Shown: positions 1 to 8,238, numbered from the stretch's first letter. The stretch: 12,729 nucleotides of DNA from Nitrospirales bacterium (GCA_013817135.1 JACDDF010000018.1:1-12729), one strand, 5' to 3'. Made by a program: numbers and translations. Notes: generated by a model not told the origin, from the sequence alone.

Positions 1-269
1 CCATCATCGGACGCAATGTCAGGATTGGAGAAGGCTGTACCATTGAAGAATCGATTATTCTTGATGGGACACTCATTGGCTCCAATTGCCATCTCCACCG
101 TTGTATCATTGACCGATTTAACATTATCTCGTCCGGAACCACACATGGTGACAAACACGGACGAGACGGTCGTCGATCCACAGCCGGGAAGCTCGGACTC
201 ACCCTTTTCCCTCGTGGACAATCGTATGGCGGACGGGCCATCCATTCCTCACCCTCCTCTTTAACTTAA
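1..269 (+). CDS. glgC: Glucose-1-phosphate adenylyltransferase (ADP-glucose pyrophosphorylase), C-terminal end only
   Basis: This is the last 88 codons of a gene that begins upstream of the window; the first full codon is at 3 and TAA is at 267-269. GlgC makes ADP-glucose from glucose-1-phosphate and ATP, the committed step of bacterial glycogen synthesis in the cytosol. The visible part is the end of the C-terminal left-handed beta-helix: hexapeptide-like turns ([21 protein letters not shown]) followed by [14 protein letters not shown], which matches the family's RSCRLRRCVIDRACVI segment, then a short GLTLFPRG tail. The catalytic domain is off the window, so the substrate cannot be confirmed, and another NDP-sugar pyrophosphorylase is possible. 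The stop codon overlaps the Shine-Dalgarno of treY, which points to co-transcription and translational coupling. Confidence 0.8.
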   Translation, partial: IIGRNVRIGEGCTIEESIILDGTLIGSNCHLHRCIIDRFNIISSGTTHGDKHGRDGRRSTAGKLGLTLFPRGQSYGGRAIHSSPSSLT

Positions 270-279
270 AGGAGGGAGC

Positions 280-3186
280 ATGACTCCTCTGCCTCTGCAC
301 ATTCCGCTCTCGACCTATCGCCTGCAATTTAACTCGTCGTTCACATTCCAGCACGCCTCCCGCATTCTTCCCTATCTGTCTCAACTTGGTATCACAGACT
401 GCTACGCCTCACCCTATCTGAAAGCCGCTCCAGGGAGCACTCATGGTTACGACGTGGTTGATCCCACGGAATTAAACCCGGAGATCGGGACGGAAGCTGA
501 TTATCAGGCATATATTCAAGCACTTCACCAACATGGCATGGGTCAGATTCTGGACGTCGTGCCGAATCATATGGGGATAGCCGGATCGACGAATCTTTGG
601 TGGCAGGATGTCTTGGAAAATGGTCCTTCCTCTCATTACGCCACATTTTTCGATATTGACTGGACACCCGTGAAACCGGAATTGGAAAACAAAGTTCTTC
701 TTCCCATTCTGGGCGATCAATACGGCATTGTTCTCGAAAACCAGGAAATCATTCTCCACTATGACGACGGGCAGTTTTTCCTCACATACTATGAAAATCG
801 GCTGCCTGTTGATCCTTATACCTGGAGTACCATCCTGACCTTTAGGCAAGACACACTCAATCAAAGCCTGGAGAATTCGGATCCGCACTTGCATGAATAC
901 CAAAGCATTATCACCGCCCTCTCCCATTTACCGGCCAGAGCCGAAACGGAAACCGAGCGAGTTGCCGAACGATACCGGGAGAAAGAGGTGATCCGCCGCC
1001 GCCTCTCCGCGGTGATTGCAGAAAATTCAACTATTCGCAATTTTCTGCTGGAGAACATTCAGTTACTCAATGGCATCAAGAACTCTCCCCGCACATTTGA
1101 TGTCCTCGACCACCTGGTAAGTCACCAAGCCTATCGACTCGCCTATTGGCGGGTCGCGGCTGAAGAAATAAATTATCGGCGGTTTTTTGATATCAACCAA
1201 TTGGCGGCCATTCGCATGGAGGAACCAGAGGTCTTCCAAGCGGCCCACCAAAAAATATTTGAATTATTAACCTCCGGTGCAGTGAATGGACTGCGGATTG
1301 ATCATGTCGATGGGCTTTATAACCCAAGAGCCTTTCTGGCCCAATGGCAACAGTGGGCGGCTGAACATTTGGAGGTTCAGGCCGACACCCAAGGTCGCTC
1401 TCTCTATCTCCTCGTTGAAAAAATCCTGGGTACAGAGGAACGTCTCACTTCTGATTGGCTGTGCCATGGCACTACCGGATATGACTACCTTGCCCTCGTC
1501 AATCAATTATTCATCCAGGAAACCCACCAACGACAAATCGAACAGATCTACAGCCGGTTTACCAAGCAGTCTCTCCGATATGACGATCTGATCTACGACT
1601 GCAAAAACCTCATCATGACCAGTTCCATGTCAGGGGAAATCAATGCCTTGGGGCACCAGCTGAATGTACTCTCCGAGCGAAACCGGCGCTCACGGGACTT
1701 TACGCTCAATAGTCTGATCCATGCCATCCGCGAAATCATTGCCTGTTTCCCCGTGTATCGAACATATATTGGACCGGACCCTCTCGAAGGCGTCTTGGAT
1801 CGTGATCGCGCGTATATTCGGCTAGCTGTGGCGCGGGCAAAACGGCGCAATCCCGCCATCAGCAACCTGGTATTCGATTTCATCCGAGATCTCCTCTTGA
1901 GAATCCCCCAGAATTCCCCTGATCTTGATTGGGAGGTGATTCGCCCTTTTGTCATGAAATTCCAGCAAACGACCAGCCCAGTCACCGCGAAAGGCGTTGA
2001 AGATACCGCCTTCTATAGTTACAACCGCCTCACATCACTGAATGAAGTGGGCGGAGAGCCGCAACACTTTGGAGTACCGATTTCAACATTTCACCAATAC
2101 ATGCAGGATCGAGCCACCCAATGGCCAGCAAGCCTCTCCTCCACGTCCACCCATGACACGAAACGCAGCGAGGATGTCCGGGCCCGAATCAATGTGTTGT
2201 CGGAAATTCCCACAGAATGGCGGCAGCATCTTAGAACCTGGAATCGGCTGAACAAAAAAGCCAGGCAAACAATCAATGATCAACTGGCACCGAGTCTGAA
2301 TGAAGAATATTTGATTTACCAGACACTGCTCGGTGCCTGGCCATTGGGTGGGCTCTCGGAACCGGATCAACCTCAATTCTTGGCGCGCATACAGGGGTAT
2401 ATGGTTAAAGCCTTACGGGAAGCGAAAGTGAACACCAGCTGGTTAAACCCCGATGAAACCTGGGAGAAGGCCGTCGGAGAATTTCTTTCCCGCATTCTTT
2501 CTCTCAGGCCCTCAAATGCCTTTCTCCAAGATTTCATTCCCTTTCAACAACGCATTGCCAAATATGGCATCTATAATTCTCTGAGTCAGGTCCTTATTAA
2601 AATTCTTGCTCCCGGTGTGCCCGATTTCTATCAAGGCACGGAGCTTTGGGATTTCAGTCTGGTCGATCCGGACAACCGACAGCCCGTGGATTACCTCCTC
2701 AGGGAACAACGGCTGTCCGAATTACAGCACCTGCAACAGAACACCGCTCCTCTCGACGTTGTCCATACGTTATTACAGGATGCGGAAAACGGCCTGATCA
2801 AAATGTATTTGACCACCACCGCGCTTCATTTACGGAAGAGCCACCCCCACCTGTTTCTGGAAGGATTGTATCTGCCACTGGAATTCAAGGGGGAACAGGC
2901 ACATCATGTGTGTGGTTTCATGAGACAGCATCACTCACATTTCTGCATGATCATATTCCCACGATTGTTAACCAATCTCATCCCGGATCAGACCATCAGT
3001 CCGCTGGGCGAATCTGTATGGGGACAAACCTCGGTGTCGCTCCCTCCGGAATTCGCGACACACTCGTTTCGTAATATCCTGACCCAAGAAATTGTCACTC
3101 CACAAAATGGTCTGGGCATGGTAGGATTATCCCTAGGAACGCTTTTTCAACATTTTCCTTTTGCCCTATTGGAGCCTGCCTCATGA
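280..3186 (+). CDS. treY: Malto-oligosyltrehalose synthase (maltooligosyl trehalose synthase, EC 5.4.99.15)
   Basis: TreY, a GH13 enzyme, rearranges the reducing-end alpha-1,4 bond of glucans to alpha-1,1; TreZ then releases trehalose. The 968-aa product shows the N-terminal STYRLQF (11-17), THGYDVVDP (54-62) and DVVPNHM (92-98) motifs. It has the nucleophile region [10 protein letters not shown] with Asp341, the acid/base Glu380 in LLVEKILG, and the transition-state pair His625-Asp626 in [28 protein letters not shown] lies towards the C-terminus. All catalytic positions are present and the length is normal for the longer bacterial TreY form. The ATG follows AGGAGG (270-275) by 4 nt, 10 bp after glgC. 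treZ is not visible here and should lie elsewhere or upstream. The downstream gene overlaps the stop by ATGA. The linkage to glgC suggests glycogen-type glucan feeds trehalose synthesis. Confidence 0.97.
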   Translation: MTPLPLHIPLSTYRLQFNSSFTFQHASRILPYLSQLGITDCYASPYLKAAPGSTHGYDVVDPTELNPEIGTEADYQAYIQALHQHGMGQILDVVPNHMGIAGSTNLWWQDVLENGPSSHYATFFDIDWTPVKPELENKVLLPILGDQYGIVLENQEIILHYDDGQFFLTYYENRLPVDPYTWSTILTFRQDTLNQSLENSDPHLHEYQSIITALSHLPARAETETERVAERYREKEVIRRRLSAVIAENSTIRNFLLENIQLLNGIKNSPRTFDVLDHLVSHQAYRLAYWRVAAEEINYRRFFDINQLAAIRMEEPEVFQAAHQKIFELLTSGAVNGLRIDHVDGLYNPRAFLAQWQQWAAEHLEVQADTQGRSLYLLVEKILGTEERLTSDWLCHGTTGYDYLALVNQLFIQETHQRQIEQIYSRFTKQSLRYDDLIYDCKNLIMTSSMSGEINALGHQLNVLSERNRRSRDFTLNSLIHAIREIIACFPVYRTYIGPDPLEGVLDRDRAYIRLAVARAKRRNPAISNLVFDFIRDLLLRIPQNSPDLDWEVIRPFVMKFQQTTSPVTAKGVEDTAFYSYNRLTSLNEVGGEPQHFGVPISTFHQYMQDRATQWPASLSSTSTHDTKRSEDVRARINVLSEIPTEWRQHLRTWNRLNKKARQTINDQLAPSLNEEYLIYQTLLGAWPLGGLSEPDQPQFLARIQGYMVKALREAKVNTSWLNPDETWEKAVGEFLSRILSLRPSNAFLQDFIPFQQRIAKYGIYNSLSQVLIKILAPGVPDFYQGTELWDFSLVDPDNRQPVDYLLREQRLSELQHLQQNTAPLDVVHTLLQDAENGLIKMYLTTTALHLRKSHPHLFLEGLYLPLEFKGEQAHHVCGFMRQHHSHFCMIIFPRLLTNLIPDQTISPLGESVWGQTSVSLPPEFATHSFRNILTQEIVTPQNGLGMVGLSLGTLFQHFPFALLEPAS

Positions 3187-3440
3187 CTATGAGCAAATTG
3201 AACACGGCACACGCTTCTGACCAAGAATCGTACTCTGAACAGTCTATGCCGGAGGGAGAATTAGGCTGGGAGGGACACGTGCATTTCTCTGAAGATGTCC
3301 CGTTATGGAAACGGGTTCTGGATACATGGCCTGAGCTCAGAACGGGCTTATCCTACAGTCTTATTTTTGCCTCAGGAGTTCTCCTGGGAGGAGCCATCAT
3401 GGCGATGGTCTCATCGAAAGATCATCAGGACCAGTCATAA
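3183..3440 (+). CDS. Small single-pass membrane protein of unknown function
   Basis: I do not recognise this 85-aa product with certainty. Residues 1-50 are polar and acidic. One hydrophobic segment at about 57-76 ([20 protein letters not shown]) is a probable membrane helix, followed by a 9-residue polar tail. The ATG at 3183 overlaps the treY TGA (ATGA), and GGAG at 3171-3174 lies 8 nt upstream; a second ATG at 3189 is less well spaced. The gene therefore looks translationally coupled to treY and is followed 32 bp later by the YtxH-domain gene. The GVLLGG stretch resembles the GFLLGA helix start of that neighbour, so this could be a shortened YtxH-like protein, but that is inference from one short motif. 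Confidence 0.75.
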   Translation: MTMSKLNTAHASDQESYSEQSMPEGELGWEGHVHFSEDVPLWKRVLDTWPELRTGLSYSLIFASGVLLGGAIMAMVSSKDHQDQS

Positions 3441-3456
3441 CAATCGAAGAATTACT

Positions 3457-3465
3457 AAGGAGGAA
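3457..3465 (+). promoter_or_regulatory. Strong ribosome binding site of the YtxH gene
   Basis: AAGGAGGAA is a near-perfect Shine-Dalgarno sequence. Its AGGAGG core ends 9 nt before the ATG at 3473, which fixes that start. Confidence 0.8.
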
Positions 3466-3472
3466 TTTCACG

Positions 3473-3781
3473 ATGGATGAACATACGACGCAAGGCGACT
3501 CAGGTTGGGTTAATACATTTGTCTTCATTGCAGGATTTCTTCTGGGCGCCGGTAGCGCCATACTCCTGACGCCTGAGACAGGAACTCACGTGCGAAATCG
3601 ATTGGCACGGGGCGCAAAGACCGCACAGGACGAATTTTCAGATATGGCTTCTCAAACGAAAGAGGCGGTGCAGGCCTGGTCTGAAGAAGCCAGAAAAACC
3701 ATGAAACAGGCGGCCACGCGAGTCAACTCCGCCGTGGATGCCACCAAACAGGCCGTCAAAACTGATTCTTTCGACGAGTAA
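3473..3781 (+). CDS. YtxH domain-containing membrane protein
   Basis: This 102-aa protein has the YtxH layout: a short polar N-terminus, one glycine-rich membrane helix at about 12-32 (WVNTFVFIAGFLLGAGSAIL), then the LTPETGTHVRNRL junction typical of the family (often written as APKSG/TPESG plus a basic stretch). A long Ala/Lys/Glu/Gln-rich helical tail from about 45 to 97 probably forms an extended amphipathic or coiled-coil helix. Family members are general-stress envelope proteins of poorly known function, named after B. subtilis YtxH. It is the last gene of the apparent glgC-treY operon, which fits an osmotic or desiccation stress role (inference). Confidence 0.85.
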   Translation: MDEHTTQGDSGWVNTFVFIAGFLLGAGSAILLTPETGTHVRNRLARGAKTAQDEFSDMASQTKEAVQAWSEEARKTMKQAATRVNSAVDATKQAVKTDSFDE

Positions 3782-3799
3782 ATCGCACCCGCCGCATGA

Positions 3800-3820
3800 A
3801 AGGGGGAGTTCCTTCCCCTT
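3800..3820 (+). terminator. Probable transcription terminator hairpin after the YtxH gene
   Basis: AAGGGGGA, a 5-nt loop GTTCC and TTCCCCTT form an 8-bp stem with one G-T pair, 19 nt after the YtxH stop. The downstream sequence, GACCATTTTC, has only a short broken T run. Intrinsic termination is therefore plausible rather than certain; a 3'-end stabilising hairpin is the alternative. Confidence 0.45.
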
Positions 3821-3877
3821 GACCATTTTCAACCTCACAAGCACTGGAATCCTCCAATTTCGTTTGTCGTAAGAGTT

Positions 3878-3884
3878 AAGGAGG
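3878..3884 (+). promoter_or_regulatory. Orphan Shine-Dalgarno-like site upstream of the CDF gene
   Basis: AAGGAGG is a consensus ribosome binding sequence, but no start codon is well placed behind it. TTG at 3887 is too near and opens only 15 codons; TTG 3904 is 19 nt away and ATG 3940 is 55 nt away. It may be chance, a remnant, or part of the 5' leader of the transporter mRNA. Confidence 0.3.
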
Positions 3885-3939
3885 ACTTGCCTCTTTCTTC
3901 CCATTGTCCAGACTTGAGATTCATGCGAGAGTAGATCCT

Positions 3940-4899
3940 ATGACGCATTCAGAGTTGACCACCTCCCCTCTCACGTATCGACTTAAGCTCGGCCTTGTCA
4001 TCAATGGCATCATCATTCTCGCTGAATTCATCGGCGGGTATGTGATCAATAGTCTTGGATTAATGAGCGATGCCGGGCACAATTTGATCGATCAAGGATC
4101 CCTCTTGTTAGCCTTGTATGCACATATTCTGGCCACTCAACCGGCCACGGAACATCGGACGTTTGGCTACCACCGAGCCGGAACTATTGCAGCGTTTCTC
4201 AATAGCCTTCTATTAATTTTTACAGCGGGGATTATCGGAGTTCTTGCCCTCGACCGGATGTTTTCACCGGTTGACATCCCTGGATTTTGGGTGATGGTGA
4301 TCGCCGGGATCAGCTTGATTGCCAATCTCGCCGTCGCCCTGTTATTACGCCGGGGAGCCGAAAATGACCTGAATATTCGCGGCGCTTTTCTTCATATGGT
4401 GATGGATGCCTGGATGTCCCTTGGCGTCATCATCGCCGGGTTGGGTATCGCCCTGACCGGCCTCACCATTTTAGATCCCCTGATCAGTCTTCTCATAGTC
4501 GTCATTCTTGTGAAAGGAAGTTGGCCACTTTTTCGTGAGTCACTGGACATTTTATTGGAATCTACTCCCCCTCACCTCAAAACTTCCGATATTGTGGCAA
4601 CCATTGAAAACATTCCTGGTGTTAAGAAAGTTCATGATCTGCATATCTGGTCGGTTGAACCCCGCATTGTGATGTTGACGTGTCACGTGTTGGTGGACAC
4701 CGAGGCGGTTCAGGATAAAGATCAACTCCTCCAACCCATTCAATCAACACTTTCTTCGCAATTTGGCATTCATCACTTAACCGTCCAACTGGAAAACGAA
4801 TGCCCTGAGCAAGGGGACCTGCATTGCAATCTTAGTTACCTGACGAACGGCTCAACTGGCACAGAACCCATACTTCCTCACCTGCACCATCACCACTAA
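3940..4899 (+). CDS. Cation diffusion facilitator (CDF) family efflux transporter, Zn/Cd type
   Basis: This is an inner-membrane antiporter that probably exports divalent metal, most likely zinc or cadmium. From the ATG at 3940 it is 319 aa. The N-terminal half has six hydrophobic segments, with the metal-site signatures HNLID in TM2 (His47, Asp51) and HMVMD in TM5 (His152, Asp156). This HxxxD/HxxxD pairing is the zinc/cadmium pattern of ZitB/CzcD rather than the DxxxD manganese pattern. A cytosolic dimerisation domain follows (IPGVKKVHDLHIWSV), and the protein ends in HLHHHH, a possible extra metal-binding tail. The frame is also open back to a TTG at 3904 (331 aa), but the extra 12 residues look unlike the family. 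The ATG has only a weak GAGAG (3927-3931) 8 nt upstream. Its stop overlaps the stop of the converging PAP2 gene. Confidence 0.9.
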   Translation: MTHSELTTSPLTYRLKLGLVINGIIILAEFIGGYVINSLGLMSDAGHNLIDQGSLLLALYAHILATQPATEHRTFGYHRAGTIAAFLNSLLLIFTAGIIGVLALDRMFSPVDIPGFWVMVIAGISLIANLAVALLLRRGAENDLNIRGAFLHMVMDAWMSLGVIIAGLGIALTGLTILDPLISLLIVVILVKGSWPLFRESLDILLESTPPHLKTSDIVATIENIPGVKKVHDLHIWSVEPRIVMLTCHVLVDTEAVQDKDQLLQPIQSTLSSQFGIHHLTVQLENECPEQGDLHCNLSYLTNGSTGTEPILPHLHHHH

Positions 4900-5441
4900 C
4901 CCGCAAGGGGCTTCTTTCGAAACACGCGCGCCTTGAGTAAAAAACCTACCCCTCCTCCCAAGAGCGCACCCAGAGCGACCCCGACCAACACGTCTGTGAC
5001 ATAATGGGCACCAAGAAACACTCGGGACAATCCGATCAGGCCAAGGAATGGCCACAATATCCATCCTAGGGGGGGATAAAGCATGACGAGAAAGCTAATT
5101 GCCGTGCCTGAATTCATCGCGTGATTGGACGGCATACTAAAAGCCCCTCCACATCCGACCAATTCATGAATGTGATCGAGAACCTGGCAGGGACGTGGAC
5201 GGCCAATCAGTGTTTTCAGCTGGCCACCCAGAAAATCACTGAAGCCGATAAGGAGTGCTAAACAGGGAAAGGCGAATCTGGCCTCTGCCCATTTCATCCA
5301 TCCCCAATACCCCACGACCAGGATGCCAGGAATCACCAAGTTGCTTTCCCGTGATACCTGAAGCATGAACCAATCCAATCCAGGAAACTGGCCGGCCCAA
5401 TCATTAATATAAGCAAACCATAATTCATCACTTTTCATCAT
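4896..5441 (-). CDS. PAP2-family membrane phosphatase (undecaprenyl-diphosphatase-like)
   Basis: This 181-aa integral membrane protein carries the complete three-part type 2 phosphatidic acid phosphatase signature. The parts are KTLIGRPRP (Lys76 to Pro84, the KX6RP motif), MPSNHA with His107, and SRVFLGAHYVTD (Ser139-Arg140, His146, Asp150). The catalytic histidine and its aspartate partner are present. Several hydrophobic helices surround the motifs, so the active site should face the periplasm. Likely substrates are undecaprenyl pyrophosphate (a BcrC-like role) or another lipid phosphate; the sequence does not decide. The gene begins ATGATG. AAGGA lies 3 nt before the first ATG and 6 nt before the second (5438), so translation may start one codon later. 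It diverges from tatD and converges on the CDF gene with a 4-bp stop overlap. Confidence 0.92.
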   Translation of the reverse strand: MMKSDELWFAYINDWAGQFPGLDWFMLQVSRESNLVIPGILVVGYWGWMKWAEARFAFPCLALLIGFSDFLGGQLKTLIGRPRPCQVLDHIHELVGCGGAFSMPSNHAMNSGTAISFLVMLYPPLGWILWPFLGLIGLSRVFLGAHYVTDVLVGVALGALLGGGVGFLLKARVFRKKPLAG

Positions 5442-5543
5442 TGTTCCTTAACTATTTCGTACTTGGCCTCAGCAGACATGAGATTCTGCAAGAAATTTGA
5501 CGGGTATGATAAGGTGGAGGTTTTAACGAGAAAGGATTTCTTC

Positions 5544-6326
5544 ATGCTAATTGATACCCATGTTCATTTAGACGATCCCCGTTATGATCCGGATCGGAAC
5601 GATATATTTCAACGTGCCCATGACGCAGGTGTTGAGAAGTTTGTCACTATTGGATGTGATCTTTCCACAAGTCATGCAGCAGTGCAATTAGCAACAATTC
5701 GCCCCAATGTGTATGCCACGATCGGCGTGCATCCCCATGAAGTAAAACGCATCGAGCCCAACTGGTATGCGGAATTGACGCAACTGGCACACCAGCCTAA
5801 AGTGGTAGCCTTCGGAGAAATCGGCCTTGATTATCATTATGATCACTCTCCTCGAGAAACCCAACGTCAACGATTTCGTGAACAAATTGCCCTAGCGCAA
5901 TCACTCACCCTTCCACTGGTGATTCACACACGGGAGGCGCAGGAGGATACGATGGCAATCCTGCAAGAAGAACATGCCGAGAAGGTGGGCGGCGTCTTTC
6001 ATTGTTTTTCGGAGGATCTGGCCTTTGCCAAACGTGCCTTGGACCTGGGATTTTATCTCTCATTTTCTGGAATCATCACCTTTCGGAATGCCTCTCAGTT
6101 ACATGAAGTGATTCGCATGGTCCCCGATGACCGGTTGCTCATTGAAACCGATGCCCCCTACCTGACTCCCGTCCCGTTTCGAGGAAAACGTAACGAATCG
6201 GCCTATGTCACCTACGTGGCAAAACAGATTGCGGAAATTAAATATGGGGACTCTGAAGCAGGATTGGCTCGTGTGGCCGAACTGACCACCAATAATGCCT
6301 GTCAGCTCTTTAAAATTTCTTCATGA
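5544..6326 (+). CDS. tatD: TatD-family metal-dependent hydrolase/deoxyribonuclease
   Basis: This is a 260-aa TIM-barrel amidohydrolase-fold nuclease. The metal ligands of the TatD family are all visible: His6 and His8 in MLIDTHVHLDD, Glu92 in FGEIGLDYH, His128 in LVIHTREA, His153 in VFHCFSED and Asp203 in IETDAPYLTP. Family members are 3'-5' DNases linked to DNA repair and degradation, although YcfH/YabD-type paralogues are less well defined. The start at ATG 5544 is chosen because AAAGGA (5531-5536) lies 7 nt upstream and the protein then begins, as its relatives do, directly with the HxH strand; an in-frame TTG at 5463 would add 27 atypical residues. The 3' end overlaps the converging NYN gene by 17 bp. 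Confidence 0.95.
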   Translation: MLIDTHVHLDDPRYDPDRNDIFQRAHDAGVEKFVTIGCDLSTSHAAVQLATIRPNVYATIGVHPHEVKRIEPNWYAELTQLAHQPKVVAFGEIGLDYHYDHSPRETQRQRFREQIALAQSLTLPLVIHTREAQEDTMAILQEEHAEKVGGVFHCFSEDLAFAKRALDLGFYLSFSGIITFRNASQLHEVIRMVPDDRLLIETDAPYLTPVPFRGKRNESAYVTYVAKQIAEIKYGDSEAGLARVAELTTNNACQLFKISS

Positions 6327-6855
6327 TCCGATTGCGTTGACGCAACTTCTTGGGAAGTTTTCGGGGATTGCCCTTCTTCTCTTTTGATCGGACCGGCTCC
6401 TCATCATCATCCTTGGGAGAGGGTCCCCCTCCGGATCGACTCACCGCTGACCCTTGAAGACCTGAAGAAGCCAGGCGTGTTACAAATTCTTGCGACCTGA
6501 TCGAAAACGCCCCAAAAGCTTTTGCAACAGAAATCACTTCAAGATCAGATGAGACGACCGCGGCCCCTTTTCCATGGGTCCGGATAAAATCTTGAATCAC
6601 CCCATCTGCCTTTTCGCCCTGAGCTGTATAAATGACCGTCACACCCTCACGATGAATGACCTGCCGACTCATTCCCGATTGTTGCCAGGCATCAAAAACT
6701 AAGGTGATCAGATTGCGGAGTTTATGCCCATACAGACCTACACGCACAATAAATTCTTCTCGGTGATGCTCCCCCTGTTCAACGACTCGATGCGGCGGGA
6801 GCCCCATGGCGCCCAACACATTATATCCATCAATGATCAAATGTTTCGGTGCCAC
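6310..6855 (-). CDS. NYN-domain (YacP/Rae1-like) ribonuclease
   Basis: This 181-aa cytosolic protein belongs to the PIN-like NYN superfamily. Acidic residues at the expected metal-binding positions are Asp9 in LIIDGYNVLG, Asp55 in LVFDAW, Asp84 in the EKADGVIQDFI motif (compare ETAD in YacP) and Asp104 in VVSSDLEV. The B. subtilis relative, Rae1/YacP, is a ribosome-associated endoribonuclease; the same role here is inference. After about residue 130 there is a Ser/Gly-rich linker, an acidic patch (DDDEE) and a Lys/Arg-rich tail to the end, which may bind RNA or ribosomes. The start is GTG, supported by AAGGA 6 nt upstream (plus-strand TCCTT at 6862-6866). It is divergent from the amidase gene. 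Confidence 0.87.
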   Translation of the reverse strand: MAPKHLIIDGYNVLGAMGLPPHRVVEQGEHHREEFIVRVGLYGHKLRNLITLVFDAWQQSGMSRQVIHREGVTVIYTAQGEKADGVIQDFIRTHGKGAAVVSSDLEVISVAKAFGAFSIRSQEFVTRLASSGLQGSAVSRSGGGPSPKDDDEEPVRSKEKKGNPRKLPKKLRQRNRIMKKF

Positions 6856-6931
6856 TGTGATTCCTTCATGGTGCGATGCATAATCCAGCCATAATGATTG
6901 AGTCTACCCGCAATCCAACCCGATTCGAAAG

Positions 6932-6956
6932 CGCTTCTTCCCTTGACAAGAAGGCG
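6932..6956. repeat. Imperfect inverted repeat in the NYN/amidase divergent region
   Basis: CGCTTCTT (6932-6939) pairs with AAGAAGGCG (6948-6956) with one bulged G and an 8-nt loop. A consensus -35 hexamer TTGACA (6943-6948) sits across the loop and stem, but no good -10 follows at 16-18 nt. It could be an operator or leader hairpin for the amidase, or chance. Confidence 0.25.
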
Positions 6957-6993
6957 ATCTTCTGCGAAAAAAGAGAAGAAGGGTTTAATACCT

Positions 6994-8238
6994 ATGCCTT
7001 CCACTCGAATGATATCCCTTTATTCTTGCATCGGTATGTTGGTTCTGTCAGCGTCTTTTCCCCTGCCTGGGGGAGCGACAGAAGTTCGACCTTTCTCCGG
7101 GAACGAAACTCACCCACTGATTCATCTCATTGCACAATCACCACCGCCAACCTCCATCCGCAATATTCGTGCTCTTCGCCATAAACAGTATACTCGTGTT
7201 GTGTTAGATCTGACTCGCCCCATCCATCCAGCTCCTCAAGAGCATCAAACGGCCACAACATTTCAATTGGAACTTCCCAACACGCAATTAGACAAGTCTA
7301 CCGTCGCCAAATCAACGGGAGACTCATTTCCTTTACAATTGGACCTTTCCACAACTTCTTCTGGATCCATCCTTCTGACCTTACCCATTGGCGGCTGGAA
7401 ACATTATAAGTGGTATGTCCTCAACAATCCTGCTCGGGTCGTTCTTGATTTGTATCCCATGGCTGAGGCGGCAGTTGTCATTAAGGCGCCACCAAGTAGC
7501 ACACCAGCCTCTCAGGTGGGTCCTCCACCAACTCCCCCACCGCCCATCATAAAAAAGGATCTGGTGATCGTGATTGATCCAGGACACGGAGGGAAAGACC
7601 CCGGGGCCTTGGGTCGCAAAGGCACAAGGGAAAAGGATGTCGTCCTACATATTGCGAATCATTTGCGAGACCTGCTCGCCAAGGAAGGATCCACGAAAGT
7701 CTTCATGACCCGAGAAACGGATGTCTTCATCGAATTGGAAGACCGGGCCACATTCGCGAATACACGCAAAGCGGATCTCTTTGTCTCAATCCACATTAAC
7801 TCCCATCCTCAAGCTTCCGTGAAAGGGATGGAACTCTATCATTTCGGTGAAGCCAGTGACCCCCGAGCACTTGCCGTCGCTGCACGTGAAAATGGGACAC
7901 CTCTTGAAAAAAATGCGGCACCCTGGCAATTTATACTTGCCGACAAACTTAACGATAAAAAAATTGATGATTCCCGCGAGTTAGCATGGACAACTAAAAA
8001 TTCCCTGGTGAAATTCTTGGATGCCTTTTATAAAATCAAAGATCATGGGATCAAAACAGCTCCATTTTTTGTGCTGCGAATGACCACCATGCCTGCCATA
8101 TTGGCAGAGATTGCCTTTATCTCCAATTCTACGGAAGAAAAGCTATTACAAAGCTCAACCTATCAAAAGCGAGTGGCCGAGGGAATATTTAACGGACTTC
8201 AATCCTATATTACCCCGTTACAAACCGCTTCCCGATAG
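6994..8238 (+). CDS. Exported N-acetylmuramoyl-L-alanine amidase with AMIN domain (AmiC-type, Amidase_3)
   Basis: The enzyme cleaves the amide between N-acetylmuramic acid and L-alanine in peptidoglycan, usually for cell separation. From ATG 6994 it has 414 aa. It has a signal peptide (about 1-28, ISLYSCIGMLVLSASFPLPGGA), an AMIN domain (about 55-155, RNIRALRHKQYTRVVLDL) for envelope targeting, a proline-rich linker (about 166-186) and a C-terminal Amidase_3 domain. Zinc ligands and catalytic residues are His198 (DPGHGG), Glu213 (GTREKDVVL), His267 (SIHINS) and Glu372 (AEIAF). The frame is open to a TTG at 6898, but the 32 extra residues would bury the signal peptide behind a charged stretch; GAAGGG about 11 nt upstream supports ATG 6994. 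A regulatory helix insert may lie around 305-350, as in AmiB/AmiC. No LysM domain is seen. Confidence 0.93.
   Translation: MPSTRMISLYSCIGMLVLSASFPLPGGATEVRPFSGNETHPLIHLIAQSPPPTSIRNIRALRHKQYTRVVLDLTRPIHPAPQEHQTATTFQLELPNTQLDKSTVAKSTGDSFPLQLDLSTTSSGSILLTLPIGGWKHYKWYVLNNPARVVLDLYPMAEAAVVIKAPPSSTPASQVGPPPTPPPPIIKKDLVIVIDPGHGGKDPGALGRKGTREKDVVLHIANHLRDLLAKEGSTKVFMTRETDVFIELEDRATFANTRKADLFVSIHINSHPQASVKGMELYHFGEASDPRALAVAARENGTPLEKNAAPWQFILADKLNDKKIDDSRELAWTTKNSLVKFLDAFYKIKDHGIKTAPFFVLRMTTMPAILAEIAFISNSTEEKLLQSSTYQKRVAEGIFNGLQSYITPLQTASR

Noticed and set aside
472..927. 151-codon minus-strand frame inside treY
   Set aside because: It is antisense to the conserved TreY catalytic domain, with no family motif and no ribosome binding site.
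3887..3934. 15-codon leader peptide starting at TTG right after the AAGGAGG at 3878-3884
   Set aside because: The spacing is only 2 nt and the start is TTG, so initiation there is unlikely; there is also no regulatory codon run.
5497..5526. TTGACG with TTTTAA downstream as a tatD promoter
   Set aside because: The -10 match is poor and transcription would start at the ribosome binding site.
6876..7184. 102-codon plus-strand frame overlapping the amidase start
   Set aside because: It lies in a different frame across the signal peptide and AMIN domain of a convincing gene and has no recognisable motif.
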